From NCBI GenBank assembly GCA_949130495.1, contig OX422208.1:689083702-689147701 (forward strand): DNA of 64,000 bases, read 5' to 3'. Shown piece by piece: positions 42,650-55,129 of this stretch. The position numbers were made by a program, and so were the translations under genes. The DNA is from Sambucus nigra (lineage: Eukaryota; Streptophyta; Magnoliopsida; Dipsacales; Adoxaceae). Under the pieces are notes generated by a model. That model did not search any database. It saw only the letters and a list, made by a program, of their open reading frames with translations, and was not told where the DNA came from. The first letter of the stretch is position 1. Each line of letters opens with the position of its first letter.

Positions 42650-44049
42650 TTCATCCTTTAGGGCTAGGAAATCTTTGGTTTCACACCTATAGTCTTTATG
42701 AAACTTGCAAAATATGTTTTTATCTCTTCTTTCAGTAGGAATTTTTAACTTTTTCGGTCACTTCAATTCATCATTTCCTCGGATCTTATCGATGATATGG
42801 TGTACTCCCATTATTAAGGAAGTATACTTGTCACACTTTGAGCAAAACTTCCTGTCGTTCTTTAGCTTGGGGACCTCTTTGGGCTTTTCCTTACTTCCTG
42901 AGTTGTTACCTTCTTCTAGATTTTTGTGGCTGAACGCTTTTGCAACCATTGCTTCTTTTTTTATTCATGATCTAGCCTGTTTTGGCCGAGAGCTCGTCCA
43001 TATGGTTTGGATGCTCCTTGGCCAATTCCCAATATAGTTCTCCAGGCAATAGCCCACTCATAATTATTGTGATGGAAACTTTTTTTTATCATAGTCCACT
43101 ACCTTTAGTTTTTCGATATTAAATTTAAAAGTGTACTCGCTTGTCATTGCATCCTCTTGTTGATGAATGCTTAACAAGTGGGCTACAAGCTTACCAAGTT
43201 TTGCTCCGAAATAAAAATTATTAATAAAGAAATTGTCAAATTGTTTAAAATCATAGATCCCCACTCTTTTTAACCCATTATACAAGATATGAGCAGGTCT
43301 TGTGAGAGTGCTTGAAAAAGATCTGCAACGCACCTCATCAGCTATTGAGAATATGGCATATGATACCTAGTATTGCTTGACGTGCAAGATTGTATCTGAT
43401 TTCTCTTTATACCTTGGAGGAATCACATGCGGATTAAATTTTCCAGGAGTGGGATACCTAATCACGGAGGATGCAAACGACAATCCCTGCACAAATCCTT
43501 TTTGGAGTGAAATTTTTATGTCAATGAGGTCGTCTAAACAATTCTCTATTCATTGGATTGATCCCCTCTATGTTGGGCTTTGTCTGTCCATATATCTTTA
43601 TCAGCTCATCCATGACTCTCGACCGAGCTCTCTTCTTTTCAACGAACTTGCTCAGACTTGTTTGATGCCCTAACATTATATCTTAAGCCATGGTCATTCT
43701 GTCTTTTATAACTTATCATCTTGTACTTCTTTCGTAGTGCGGTTGTGCTCGCGCCCCTCTCTTACCAACCTATCAAATGTTGGTACTCTATTGAGCCTCT
43801 CTAAGGAACTTGTGTGCTCGGATTATTATGTTTGGTCATCATCATATCCAGTTGACCTCGTGGTAGAGGTTTTACCTGGTTAGTAGGAGGATCCTTCATA
43901 TTCTGACACACTTCTCTGAGCAGATTTACTCGTATCAGACCGAGATTTATCCTTCTGGGGGTATCCATCGCTTTACCTCGATTATGTTGCCTCGTATCTC
44001 TATATGGGGTAGAAGGAGGTGATTCTCTGCATTTATTTGGGTTCTCCAC
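42650..44049 (-). pseudogene. gag region of the Tat element
   Basis: 44049-43801 is a polar N-terminal frame (MENPNKCRESPPSTPYRDTR). 43333-43064 contains the capsid-like block (SSTLTRPAHILYNGLKRVGI, then FIYNF-like and TFKFNIEKLKVVDYD). At 42730-42640 FCKFHKDYRCETKDFLALKD matches the C-x2-H-type end of Tat gag. Frames change several times. Downstream only ~100 bp separate this from reverse transcriptase, so the protease region is deleted. Confidence 0.6.
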
Positions 44050-44554
44050 AGATGGGGTTACTGGAACTGGTTTTAGATGAATTGGTTAATTCTGTGAGGC
44101 CAAAACACTTTTAGTGAGTTGTCTTATATTTTTTTTGCATAGCTTCTTAACGTTTAACCAAGTTGTGCAAGAATCATGCTAGATCCCCTATTTCAATAAG
44201 GGTGGAGGGTGGCCAAGCTTCTTTCTCTCTACTGCTTTCTGGGTGTCGGCTATTTTTTATAAAATTTCCAAAAAAACAGAGTATGATAACGGGAAAATAG
44301 AGTATAACTGGATACTTGAAAAATTGAAAATTAAGAATCTATTTTAGGCTACAAATCAATGTATCTGGGTTCGGATCACATATGTTAGACAATGGAATAG
44401 TAAATCAAGGATTTAAAGTGAGAAATCAAGAAAATCTGTTGATTTTATCAGTGAGATGATCGTCAATGAAATTTAGGGGTATTTTACAGAAATTTCAAAA
44501 TTTCCATAGTTATAAATTAGGAATCAAATAAGAAACAACTTAATTTTATTCTTT

Positions 44555-44573
44555 CCTATAGACGACACCAATC
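44555..44573 (-). other. Degraded primer-binding site of the Tat element
   Basis: On the minus strand GATTGGTGTCGTCTATAGG resembles the TTGGCGCCGTCTGTGGG site usual in Tat elements. The differences are all C-to-T or G-to-A type, as expected from methylated-cytosine decay. Confidence 0.55.
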
Positions 44574-44647
44574 TGTTATTATCTAAAATTGGTTTTAAGA
44601 TATCGTCTTAGCTAGTTGAGATCCAATCCGAGATAACAAATAATAAA
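44574..44647 (-). repeat. 3' end of the Tat 5' LTR
   Basis: Starts TGTTATTATC on the plus strand (ATAACA end on the minus strand) next to the primer site and is cut after 74 bp by the CACTA terminus. Confidence 0.45.
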
Positions 44648-44930
44648 CACTACAAGATAATGTCGTTTTGGTGACATTTTATAAATGTCGGTATAAAGGG
44701 AAAAAGTGTCGGGAACACCTTTCCCGACATTTATCCCACATTTATAAAAAAATTGGAAATTTCAATGTTGGGAAATTTATGACGTTTTTTTTATAAATTA
44801 TGGCTTAGGATCTCCCGGCATTTTTTGTGACAATTAATAAATGTCATCAAATCCCCACCAATGCAAAAAAAAATTGACATTTATGGTAAATGTCGCTAAA
44901 ACACTATTTTCTAACACTTTGGAGCAAATG
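44648..44930. repeat. CACTA left terminus and subterminal repeats
   Basis: CACTACAAG terminal motif, then ACATTTTATAAATGTCGG, TGTCGGGAACA and CCCGACATTTAT, and later TTGACATTTATGGTAAATGTCG: short palindromic subterminal units as expected for transposase binding. Confidence 0.75.
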
Positions 44931-45310
44931 TTTAATTTACATTTGATTATAACATGCCATGCTAAAACTTCGTAACAAACTTAAGGGTCAGATTTGGTAA
45001 CATAGGTATATTAATTTTTCTATTTTATACATATATGTGAGGAAATATTTACCAACCAAATCATAATATTGCAATCTTGTAATAAGCCAATCCAATTAAT
45101 ATGCCACAATCAAACAAAAACATAAATGAACGAGGAAATAATACACAAAAGCACGTCATTAAGTATTAACATAAATATCTCCAATATTTATAATCCTAAA
45201 CTAATGTGTATTATACCCCTAAAAATACATATAAACTTTTCAAAATATCCTCAAACTTCAAAGTCATTCTAAGTCCTAAAAAATCCAACGAAGTAAAATT
45301 TCTCCATTGA

Positions 45311-47565
45311 TGTAATGACCCCACTTTTATATAGTTTGTTTTTACACTCTTGTGTTACTTATTATCTTATAGATGTTGTATTATTAGCTATGTGGTATTA
45401 TTGGCTATCAATATAACAAATCCCATTTTTAATTACGAAGAATCAACTGTAAATTGGATCAAATCGAAGTCTTATGACATATCTTAAGGTAAATAATAAG
45501 TTTTGGGGTAGAAAATATAATTTTATGAAAATTTAAGCACTAAAATAAATTTATAAAATGGGCCATTTTGTAAATAAAATATTTTCAAGGACCTCTAAGA
45601 AATATTCAAAATATATAGTGTGAAATTACCAAAATACCCTTCATGTGTGAAATGACTCTTATACCCTTATCACCTTTCCACCACGTGTTGGTCACTTCCA
45701 CCTTACACATGTCGTCTTTAGAGAGAAAGCTAAAACACTTGTCACAATTTGGTGATATTAACACTGCAAGACCACTCCGTCATGCGACACCTCGGCGTTG
45801 AATAACCACTCCAAAAAGCTTAGTCATTTGACACGTGCCAACACCGTAATACATTTGGAGACCTATAAATAGGGCCTTAGGGTTCATTTGAAACTCACAC
45901 CAATTCCTTGAGAATTATAGTAAGAAAGAGTGATAGAAAGCTTGGGAAATATCTTAAGAAGGAGTTATATAATTTCGAAGAAAGAATTCATTTCGTAGGT
46001 ATGATTTTATTTAAATGTTATAATGTATTTTTATAGTTTTAATTTTATGTTTTATAGCTTTACTTAGTAGTTATGCTGGTAAAATACACTAAGGACTTCA
46101 CTAATCAAAACTTAAAGTTTAGAAGAAATCCAAGTTGATTTTATTTTCATCTAAACTTGTTTGAAATTGTATATACGCTTTTACAAATGATTTTTAAAGT
46201 AATTACTCGTTATTATGAATCCCATTTAAGTAATTCCAAAGTCAGGCCCGGTGAAATTCTGTCTAGACGAGATGGTATTTAAGTGGTGCCCCTGTGACCC
46301 TCCATCTCTACTGGGAATGAATTCGGAAATGTTCTGTCTAGAGGAGATGGTATTTAAGCGGTGCCCCTGTGACCCTCCATCTCTACCGGGAACCGACTGA
46401 TTAGGAAGAACTATGAATTGAATCCTTTAATTACGATCAGTGAGTTTTAAAAGTTAAGAAAATGGGTATTAGAAATCCTTTGAAACAAGTTATTATTAAA
46501 ATACAATATGTAGATTGGATCTTGTTTAGAACGTATACTTAAACCTTTATCGTATTTGTTAGATTAACGCGCGATCGAAGACTTGTTATCTATAATTTCG
46601 ACCTCTATTTTAGGTGAGTACTCTATGCAATTTCTTGCGCATTTTGATTATATTATATTGTGCAAACTATGTATATTTTGTGAAATGCTTTTATTCTCAA
46701 AATGCATCTGATATCGATGATTCCGTCGTTTGTTATATGTTTATATCTCTCCATATAAACATCTGATTTGAATTCTAAAATTATTGATTTGGCCTATGGA
46801 AACTCTCTTACTATGTTGGCCTTAACTACCGGGTGGAAATATTTGGGTGGTACCTTCCCAGCTGGTTTATCGCTGGTGTGCCCTAAACAAGGCGTTGTTC
46901 CAGAAATTATGATTATCTGTCTGTGATGTTATCGGGTGGAAACATTTGGTAACACTATCTGTCTGGGTATTAGAGTGTACATGGCCACTAAAACTGAATA
47001 ATTGACATATGCTCAATTGTTTTATCTGCTCTGTTCTGAACTGTTTATTCTGAATATATATATTGTCATCTACTTTATACATATTACTTGAAATTCCTAT
47101 CTTTATGTATATACTTTCTGTTCTAAATTGAATAGGTATCAATTTTCTGAAAAACCTTGGAATGTCTGGAGATTGAATCTCATTCGGCTTTTAGCTGACG
47201 TTGTATAAATAACCATTTTTCAGGAAATAATTAAGTTCGTGGATGGAACGAAAAAGGACTATGTTGAAGATTTAGCTTTTAAAGCTCTTTTTGTTACCTT
47301 AAGTGGAAGTTTGTTTAATTAGATATAACATGTTTAGCTCTTTGTGTCAAGTTGTAACTCGTTGATATTTTAATACAAATGAAGTTCCCTTTAGAAAGCT
47401 CTGATGATGTAATTCCTTCACTTTCAGTATTTTACGATTCATAACCATGTGATTATACTTCCGCTACATATATTTTAAAAGAAAAATTTTAATGCCAGAA
47501 TGTTGGATGCCTTGGTGGCATGTCAAGGCACTCATTCCCTACGATTTTTGGTCGGGGTCGTGACA
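45311..47565 (+). repeat. 5' LTR of the chromovirus
   Basis: 2255 bp. A CCTATAAATAGGG TATA box is at about 45863. Two ~75-bp tandem units with GAGATGGTATTTAAG and GGTGCCCCTGTGACCCTCCAT lie at 46255-46395. A near-identical 3' LTR begins at 52211. Confidence 0.95.
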
Positions 47566-47569
47566 GAGG

Positions 47570-47581
47570 TGGTATCATAGC
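47570..47581 (+). other. Primer-binding site of the chromovirus
   Basis: TGGTATCATAGC four bases after the LTR, one mismatch from the initiator tRNA-Met site. Confidence 0.9.
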
Positions 47582-47778
47582 ATAGGTTATGAACCCGTAG
47601 ACTACTGAGCATAGGTTTCGAATGTTATAGATTATATGTTTCCATCCTTAGGAGATAGTATTAAAAATTTAATTTATGTGACAACCCTCCCTATGTGTTA
47701 TATTATTTATAATTAGTCTTTTAGTTTTCAATATTGATATAGTATAGTAGATCTTACGTTTGGCCATGACTGTAGAAA

Positions 47779-49338
47779 ATGACCAAGAGAAGATCATCAA
47801 TGGGAACTAGTGATTCGAGTATAGAAGGACTGAAAGGTGCATACAAGGCAATTGAAAGTCTGGCAAAGATTGTGGAGCAGCAGGTGAACAATGGAGTACC
47901 AAAGAATCTTGAACTAAGTAGATGTACTATTGAACAGTTCAAGAAGTTGAATCCTCCATCTTTTAAAGGCACTCCTAACCCCACCGAAGCAGAAAGTTGG
48001 GTGATGCAGATGGAAAAGATACTCGATGTTCTTAAGTGTACCGATGAACAAAGGGTGTCATTTACAACATTTATGTTAAAAGGGGAGGCTGAACATTGGT
48101 GGAGAATGACTAAGAGAATACACGAGGAAAGGCATACTTACATAGGTTGGAATTATTTCTTAGTAATCTTTTATGAGAAATATTTTCCTAAAACGGTGAA
48201 AGACGAAATGGCAGCTGACTTCATGAGTCTAGTGCAAGGGAATATGACTGTTAGTCAATACGAGGCAAAGTTTATTGAGTTATCACGTTTTGCACGTCAT
48301 GTTGTAGTATCTGATGTTTTAAGAGCAAAGAAGTTTGAACGTGGGTTAAGGTTGAATATTCGTAGTCGAATTTCCATCCTGAAATTAACATCATATATTG
48401 ATGTCATGACTAGGGCTACAATAGCTGAGAGGGATGGTGAGGAGTACAATCGAATTAGAGATGGAAATAGGAAGTTTGGGGAACAAAAAAGAAAGAACCC
48501 GAATAATAGAAATTTCTTTAGGAACACATCCAATGTTGGGGGGTCTAGTGATAACAAACAGTATAATAACCAGACATGTCAGCAATGTGGAAAGATGCAT
48601 AGAGGACGACCTTGTTATAAGGATTCAGGAGCTTGTTTTAGATGTGGACAGAAAGGACATCAGATAAAAGACTGCCCAAACCCAATAAGGGTTCCGATAA
48701 AGCCTTCAAGTGCAAAGAAGGATCAAGACAGACAGGGTAGAGTTTTCGCACTTTCTGATACCCAAGCTTCTAATGCGGTTGTGTCAGGTACACTTTCTAT
48801 ATGTTCACATCCTTTTAAAGCTTTGATAGATCCTGGTTCTACCCATTCGTTCATATTTATACATGTATTAAATCTCTTTCATAAATTGCCTGAACCCTTG
48901 AATCATAACATACATGTTTCTACTCCTTCGGATGAGTTATTGATGGGTAAATTAGTATACAAGGCTTGCCCCATAGATATTGATAGTCATAAACTATTTG
49001 TTGATTTGATAGTTTTAGACATTAAAGATTTTGAAATCATTTTGGGGATGGATTGGTTAGCATCACATCATGCTAAGGTAGACTGTTTTGAGAAGAGTGT
49101 TACTTTCCAAATTCCTCACCAACCAAAATTTAGTTTTGAAGGAACTAGCATCATATCTCCGATGTGTATTATTTCTGCAATGCAAACCTATAGTTTTCTT
49201 AAGAAGGGATGTCAAGGATTTCTTGCAACTGTTACCAGTTTGCAGACAATAGGGCCTAGCTTAGAAGATATTCCTATCACTAAGAAATTTACGAATATTT
49301 TTCCAGATGATTTACCAGGCCTACCTCCTAATAGATAA
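47779..49338 (+). CDS. Chromovirus gag-protease ORF, 519 aa, ended by a premature stop
   Basis: Residues about 55-230 form the gag capsid region (FKGTPNPTEAESWVMQMEKI, AEHWWRM, MTVSQYEAKFIELSRFA). A CCHC zinc knuckle (CFRCGQKGHQIKDC) is near residue 290, preceded by another Cys-rich motif. The aspartic protease site is DPGSTHSFI near residue 357, followed by ILGMDWL. The frame stops with TAA at 49336-49338, but the next codons continue pol in the same frame, so the stop is a lesion rather than the natural end. Normally gag, protease and pol form one polyprotein in this clade. Confidence 0.88.
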   Translation: MTKRRSSMGTSDSSIEGLKGAYKAIESLAKIVEQQVNNGVPKNLELSRCTIEQFKKLNPPSFKGTPNPTEAESWVMQMEKILDVLKCTDEQRVSFTTFMLKGEAEHWWRMTKRIHEERHTYIGWNYFLVIFYEKYFPKTVKDEMAADFMSLVQGNMTVSQYEAKFIELSRFARHVVVSDVLRAKKFERGLRLNIRSRISILKLTSYIDVMTRATIAERDGEEYNRIRDGNRKFGEQKRKNPNNRNFFRNTSNVGGSSDNKQYNNQTCQQCGKMHRGRPCYKDSGACFRCGQKGHQIKDCPNPIRVPIKPSSAKKDQDRQGRVFALSDTQASNAVVSGTLSICSHPFKALIDPGSTHSFIFIHVLNLFHKLPEPLNHNIHVSTPSDELLMGKLVYKACPIDIDSHKLFVDLIVLDIKDFEIILGMDWLASHHAKVDCFEKSVTFQIPHQPKFSFEGTSIISPMCIISAMQTYSFLKKGCQGFLATVTSLQTIGPSLEDIPITKKFTNIFPDDLPGLPPNR

Positions 49339-52165
49339 ATAGAATTTACGATTGACCTTATTCCTGGAACTATAGCAATATCAAAACCACCATATCGTAT
49401 GGCACCTTTAGAATTAAGAGAGTTAAAAGTTCAATTAGAAGACCTTTTAGACAAGGGTTTTATCAGACCAAGTATATCGCCTTGGGGTGCTCCAGTGTTA
49501 TTTGTGAAAAAGAAGGATGGTACAATGAGACTATGTATATATTATCGTGAACTGAATAAGGTAACCATTAAGAATAAATACCCCTTACCTCGTATCGATG
49601 ACTTGTTTGATCAATTAGAAGGTGCACAAGTATTCTCTAAGATTGACCTTAGGTCAGGCTATCATCAATTGAAGATTAAGGATGATGATATTTCAAAATC
49701 AGCTTTTCGTACTAGATATGGTCACTATGAATTTCTTGTAATGCCATTTGGACTAACTAATGCACCGCCGCTTTTATGGATATGATAAATAGAGTCTTTA
49801 GGAAATATTTGGATCAATGTGTTGTTGTTTTTATCGATGACATTCTCATTTATTCTAAGAGTATTGAAGAACACGAGAAGCATTTAGAGACGGTATTATA
49901 AATCCTAGGGAAAGAGAAATTATATGCAAAATTAAAGAAGTGTGGGTTTTGGATGCCTAGTGTTTCTTTTCTAGGACATCTCATATCCAAAGAGGGAGTG
50001 TCAGTTGACCCTCAAAAGATTGAGGCTATACTAGATTGGCCAAGACCAACTAATATGAGTGAGATTCGTAGTTTCCTTGGATTAGCAGGTTATTATCGAA
50101 GATTTGTTGAAGGATTTTCTAGCATTGCTAAACCTCTATCTAGGTTAACACAAAAGAAGGTAAAATATGAATGGTCTGAGGAAGTCGAGAAAAGTTTTCA
50201 AGAACTTAAGAATCGATTAGTAACTGCCCCAATTTTGACTATTCCTTCCGGGACAGGGGGATTTGTGATTTATAGTGATGCTTATAAAAATGGTTTGGGA
50301 TGTGTGCTAATACAAAATGGAAAAGTAGTAGCTTACGCCTCGAGACAGTTGAAAACCCATGAGTAGAATTATCCAACCCATGACCTAGATTTAGCAGCTG
50401 TAATTTTTGCTCTTAAGATTTGGAGACACTATTTATATGGTGAGACTTGTGAGATTTATACTGATCATAAGAGTTTGAAATATATATTTACTCAGAAAGA
50501 ATTGAACACGAGACAAAGGAGGTGGTTAGAATTGATGAAGGATTATGATTTGAATATTCATTATCACCCAGGGAAAGCTAATGTAGTAGCTGACGCTTTA
50601 AGTAGGAAGTCTACATCAAATTTAACATGTCTTATTACAAACCAGGAGGCTCTATTGAAGGATTTAAGAAATATAGAAATAGATATTCGTATTTATAATA
50701 AAGGTGAAATAATTGCGAACTTACAAGTACAACCCATATTGATGGAAAGGATCAAAATTGCGCAAGTAAATGACCCACAACTGAAGAAGATTAGAGAAGA
50801 GGTTATTGAAGGGAAGAGAATGGAATTTACGATACGAGATGATATATTGACGTTTGGAAATAGAGCGTGTGTTCCACGTTATGCCCAACTGAAGAGGCAA
50901 ATTTTAGAGGAAAGTCATTACTCGAGATTCACGTTTCATCCCGAAAGCACCAAGATGTATAGAGATCTTCGAGAAGTGTTTTGGTGGAATAACATGAAAA
51001 GGGAGATAGCGAAATTTGTATCTCAGTGTTTGGTTTGTCAACAAGTAAAAGCTGAGCATAAAAAATCATCAGGATTGCTACAACCACTACCTATCCCTGA
51101 GTGGAAATGGGAACATATCACTATGGATTTTGTGACAGGTTTACCAAGGAGTTCAAGTGGTAATGATTTTATTTGGGTAATTATTGATAGGCTAACTAAA
51201 TCTGCTCATTTTCTTGCCATTAAGATTACCCATTCTTTAGAAAAGTTAGCTAAGTTGTATGTGAAGGAAATTATTAGGCTTCATGGAACCCCAATTTCAA
51301 TTGTTTCTGACCGTCACCCTAGATTTGTGTCTCTCTTCTGGAGAAGCCTACAAGAAGCCATGGGAACAAAATTGAATTTTATCACTGCTTTTCATCCTCA
51401 AACGGATGGACAATCAGAGAGAACTATTCAAACCTTAGAGGATATGCTTAGGGCATGTGCACTTGATTTAAAAGGGAATTGGGATGATCATTTACCGTTA
51501 GTGGAATTCGCGTATAATAATAGTTATCAGGCAAGTATTCAAATGGCTCCGTATGAGGCACTCTATGGTAGAAGGTGTCGTTCCCCTACATGTTGGGTAG
51601 AAGTTGGGAAAAGAAAATTGTTGGGACCAGAATTGATTCAGATCACAATAGAGAAGGTGAAATTAATACAAGATCGACTTCGAACCGCTCAAAGTCGTCA
51701 AAAGAGTTATGTTGACAATCGACACCGACAGTTAGAATTCCAAAGAGGAGATTATGTGTTCTTGCGAGTATCGCCTGCAAAGGGAGTAATATGATTTGGG
51801 AAGAAAGGGAAGTTGAGACCAAGATACATAGGACCTTTTGAAATCCTTGAAAGGATAGGAGCTGTTGCGTATAAAACAACCTTACCACTGGAACTCTCTA
51901 GTGTACATAATGTGTTTCACGCATCAATGATAAAGAAATATGTCCCAGATCCAAAACATATCTTAAGTCATGAGCCTCTTCAAGTTAGAGAAGATTTGTC
52001 GTACATTGAGCATCCAGTGGAAATTTTGGACCATAAAGATCAAATATTATGAACCAAGGTTATTCCACTAGTTTAAGTATTATGGCGAAATCATTCTGTT
52101 GAAGAAGCAACGTGGGAGCGGGAAGATGAGATAAATGAGCGATATCCATACCTTTTTGAAAATTA
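49339..52165 (+). pseudogene. Chromovirus pol: reverse transcriptase, RNase H, integrase, chromodomain-like tail
   Basis: Reverse transcriptase from about 49399 ([35 protein letters not shown]), its catalytic [10 protein letters not shown] near 49830; RNase H ([35 protein letters not shown]); integrase with an HHCC finger (H-x-H ... CLVCQQVK) and D, D, E in MDFVTG, SDRHPRF and QSERTIQ; then a GPF-type and chromodomain-like tail. Lesions: one-base frameshift near 49765, and stops at 49899-49901, 50364-50366, 51792-51794, 52050-52052 and 52074-52076. RNase H and integrase therefore cannot be made as one protein. Family membership is secure. Confidence 0.9.
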
Positions 52166-52210
52166 ATGTAAGTAAAGTTTGGGAACAAACTTTTTATAAG
52201 GAGGGTAGGA

Positions 52211-54463
52211 TGTAATGACCCCACTTTTATATAGTTTGTTTTTACACTCTTGTGTTACTTATTATCTTATAGATGTTGTATTATTAGCTATGTGGTATTA
52301 TTGGCTATCAATATAACAAACCCCATTTTTAATTATGAAGAATCAACTGTAAATTGGATCAAATCGAAGTCTTATGACATATCTTAAGGTAAATAATAAG
52401 TTTTGGGGTAGAAAATATAATTTTATGAAAATTTAAGGACTAAAATAAAAATATAAAATGTGCCATTTTGTAAATAAAATATTTTCAAGGACTTCTAAGA
52501 AATATTCAAAATATATAGTGTGAAATTACCAAAATACCCTTCATGTGTGAAATGACCCTTATACCCTTATCACATTTCCACCACGTGCTGGTCACTTCCA
52601 CCTTACACATATCGTCTTTAGAGAGAAAGCTAAAACACTTGTCATAATTTGGTGATATTAACACTGCAAGACCACTTCGTCATGCGACACCTCGGCGTTG
52701 AATCACCACTCCAAAAATCTTAGTCATTTGACACGTGCCAACACCGTAATACATTTGGAAACCTATAAATAGGGCCTTAGGGTTCATTTGAAACTCACAC
52801 CAATTCCTTGAGAATTATAGTAAGAAAGAGTGATAGAAAGCTTGGGAAATATCTTAAGAAGGATTTCTATAATTTCGAATAAAGAATTCATTTCGTAGGT
52901 ATGATTTTATTTAAATGTTATAATGTATTTTTATAGTTTTAATTTTGTTTTTTATAGCTTTACTTAGTAGTTATGCTGGTAAAATACACTAAGGACTTCA
53001 CTAATCAAAACTTAAAGTTTAGAAGAAATCCAAGTTGATTTTATTTTCATCTAAACTTGTTTGAAATTGTATATACGCTTTTACAAATGATTTTTCAAAA
53101 GTAATTACTCGTTATTATGAATTCCATTTAAGTAATTCCAAAGTTAGGTCCGGTGAAATTCTGTCTAGACGAGATGGTATTTAAGTGGTGCCCCTGTGAC
53201 CCTCCATTTCTACTGGGAATGAATTCGGAAATGTTCTGTCTAGAGGAGATGGTATTTAAGCGGTGCCCCTGTGACCCTCCATCTCTACCGGGAACCGACT
53301 GATTAGGAAGAACTATGAATTGAATCCTTTAATTACGATCAGTGAGTTTTAAAAGTTAAGAAAATGGGTATTAGAAATCCTTTGAAACAAGTTATTATTA
53401 AAATACAATATGTAGACTGGATCTTGTTTAGAACGTATACTTAAACCTTTATCGTATTTGTTAGATTAACGTGCGATCGAAGACTCGTTATCTATAATTT
53501 CGACCTCTATTTTAGGTGAGTACTCTATGCAATTTCTTACGCATTTTGATTATATTATATTATGCAAACTATGTATATTTTGTGAAATGCTTTTATTCTC
53601 AAAATGCATCTGATATCGATGATTACGTCGTTTGTTATATGTTTATATCTCTCCATATAAACATCTGATTTGAATTCTAAAATTATTGATTCGGCCTATG
53701 GAAACTCTCTTACTATGTTGGCCTTGACTACCGGGTGGAAAGAATTGGGTGGTACCTTCCCAGCTGGTTTATCGCTGGTGTGCCCTAAACAAGGTGTTGT
53801 TCCATAAATTATGATTATCTGTCTGTGATGTTATCGGGTGAAAACATTTGGTAACACTATCTGTTTGGGTATTAGAGTGTACTTGGCCACTAAAACTGAA
53901 TAATTGACATATGCTCAATTGTTTTATCTGCTCTGAACTGTTTATTCTGAATATATATATTGTCATCTACTTTATATATATTACTTGAAATTCCTATCTT
54001 TATGTATATACTTTATGTTCTAAATTGAATAGGTATTAATTTTCTGAAAAACCCTGGAATGTCTGGAGATTGAATCTCATTCGGCTTTTAGCTGACGTTG
54101 TATAAATAACCATTTTTCAGGAAATAATTAAGTTCGTGGATGGAACGAAAAAGGACTATGTTGAAGATTTAGCTTTTAAAGCTCTTTTTGTTACCTTAAG
54201 TAGAACTTTGTTTAATTAGATAGAGCAAGTTTAGCTCTTTGTGTCAAGTTGTAACTCGTTGATATTTTAATACGAATGAAGTTCCCTTTAGAAAGCTCTG
54301 ATGATGTAATTCCTTCACTTTTAGTATTTTACGATTCATAACCATGTGATTATACTTCCGCTACATATATTTTAAAAGAAAAAATTTAATGCCAGAATAT
54401 TGGATGCCTTGGTGGCATGTCAAGACACTCGTTCCCTACGATTTTTGGGTCGGGGTCGTGACA
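52211..54463 (+). repeat. 3' LTR of the chromovirus
   Basis: 2253 bp, preceded by the polypurine tract AAGGAGGGTAGGA. Same TATA box and internal tandem units as the 5' LTR. Confidence 0.95.
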
Positions 54464-55129
54464 GATTAACCATGCCAAAAATAATAATAATAATCCATAA
54501 CATGAACATATTATACCAGACCTAAATATAATATTTCTCATTAAACGACACGAATGAATGTCACATGAGTTGACTAGAATGCGACATGAGCTAACTTGAA
54601 CCTGCAAAAAAAATTATACGAAGTTTAAATTTTTAGTCAAGTAAAACTTGTTAAGAACATACCCATTTCATCATTTAGCGTGTCTTTTTTGTCCTCTTCA
54701 CTAGATGAGTCTGCAATGAATTCAAATATTAGTACATGCGATTATAAAAAATATTGCATGTGCAATTATATTTGAGTCTATAACTTGTCATGGTTGGTGG
54801 CATCAGTAGATTTGGACATAACGAGCGATTTCAGATATTGTATTCAGGGCCTAATTTAAGTTATTTATTTGTTGAGTTTTATTTATTGCTTTATGATTTA
54901 TCCTAATGATTATTATAACATCATTTTGAGTTTTTGCTTGGATTTCAAAATGTGTATCATGGATATGTTTTTTTTTAACATTCAATAAATTATTTTAAAA
55001 ATAAACTCATGTCAATGTCTATTAGATCGATCATAGTAATTATCTTATCATGTGTAGGTACATGATTAATATCACGGATAGTATTTATTATAGTATTTAT
55101 TAGCAGCCCTCATTGTCTAATGTAAAACA
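54464..55129. other. CACTA interior, no readable domain
   Basis: AT-rich sequence between the chromovirus and the last readable transposase segment. Short frames have no family match. It may contain the CACTA 3' introns or second gene in decayed form. Confidence 0.4.

Larger units (their letters stand above)
37981..44647 (-). mobile_element. Decayed Tat-type Ty3/gypsy element, minus strand, split by a solo LTR
   Basis: From right to left (element order): LTR fragment, primer site, gag, reverse transcriptase, RNase H, then a second archaeal-type RNase H beyond the nested solo LTR. The second RNase H is the mark of the Tat lineage. Protease and the start of reverse transcriptase are deleted, so gag runs almost straight into the catalytic part. 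Integrase and the left LTR were not found. All domains carry stops or frameshifts. Confidence 0.75.
45311..54463 (+). mobile_element. Ty3/gypsy chromovirus (Tekay/Del-like), 9.15 kb, inactive
   Basis: LTRs at 45311-47565 and 52211-54463 (both about 2.25 kb, TGTAATGACC...CGTGACA) differ by roughly 2% as judged by eye. Between them lie a primer-binding site, gag-protease, reverse transcriptase, RNase H, integrase and a chromodomain-like tail. Domain order, the tail (VEEATWERE) and long LTRs fit the Tekay/Del chromovirus clade. At least six stops and one frameshift break pol. Flanking pentamers ATTGA and GATTA do not match, so the target duplication is lost or the ends are altered. Confidence 0.9.

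Noticed and set aside
45310..45311. Target duplication for the chromovirus
   Set aside because: The flanking pentamers ATTGA and GATTA do not match in any register that keeps TG...CA ends.
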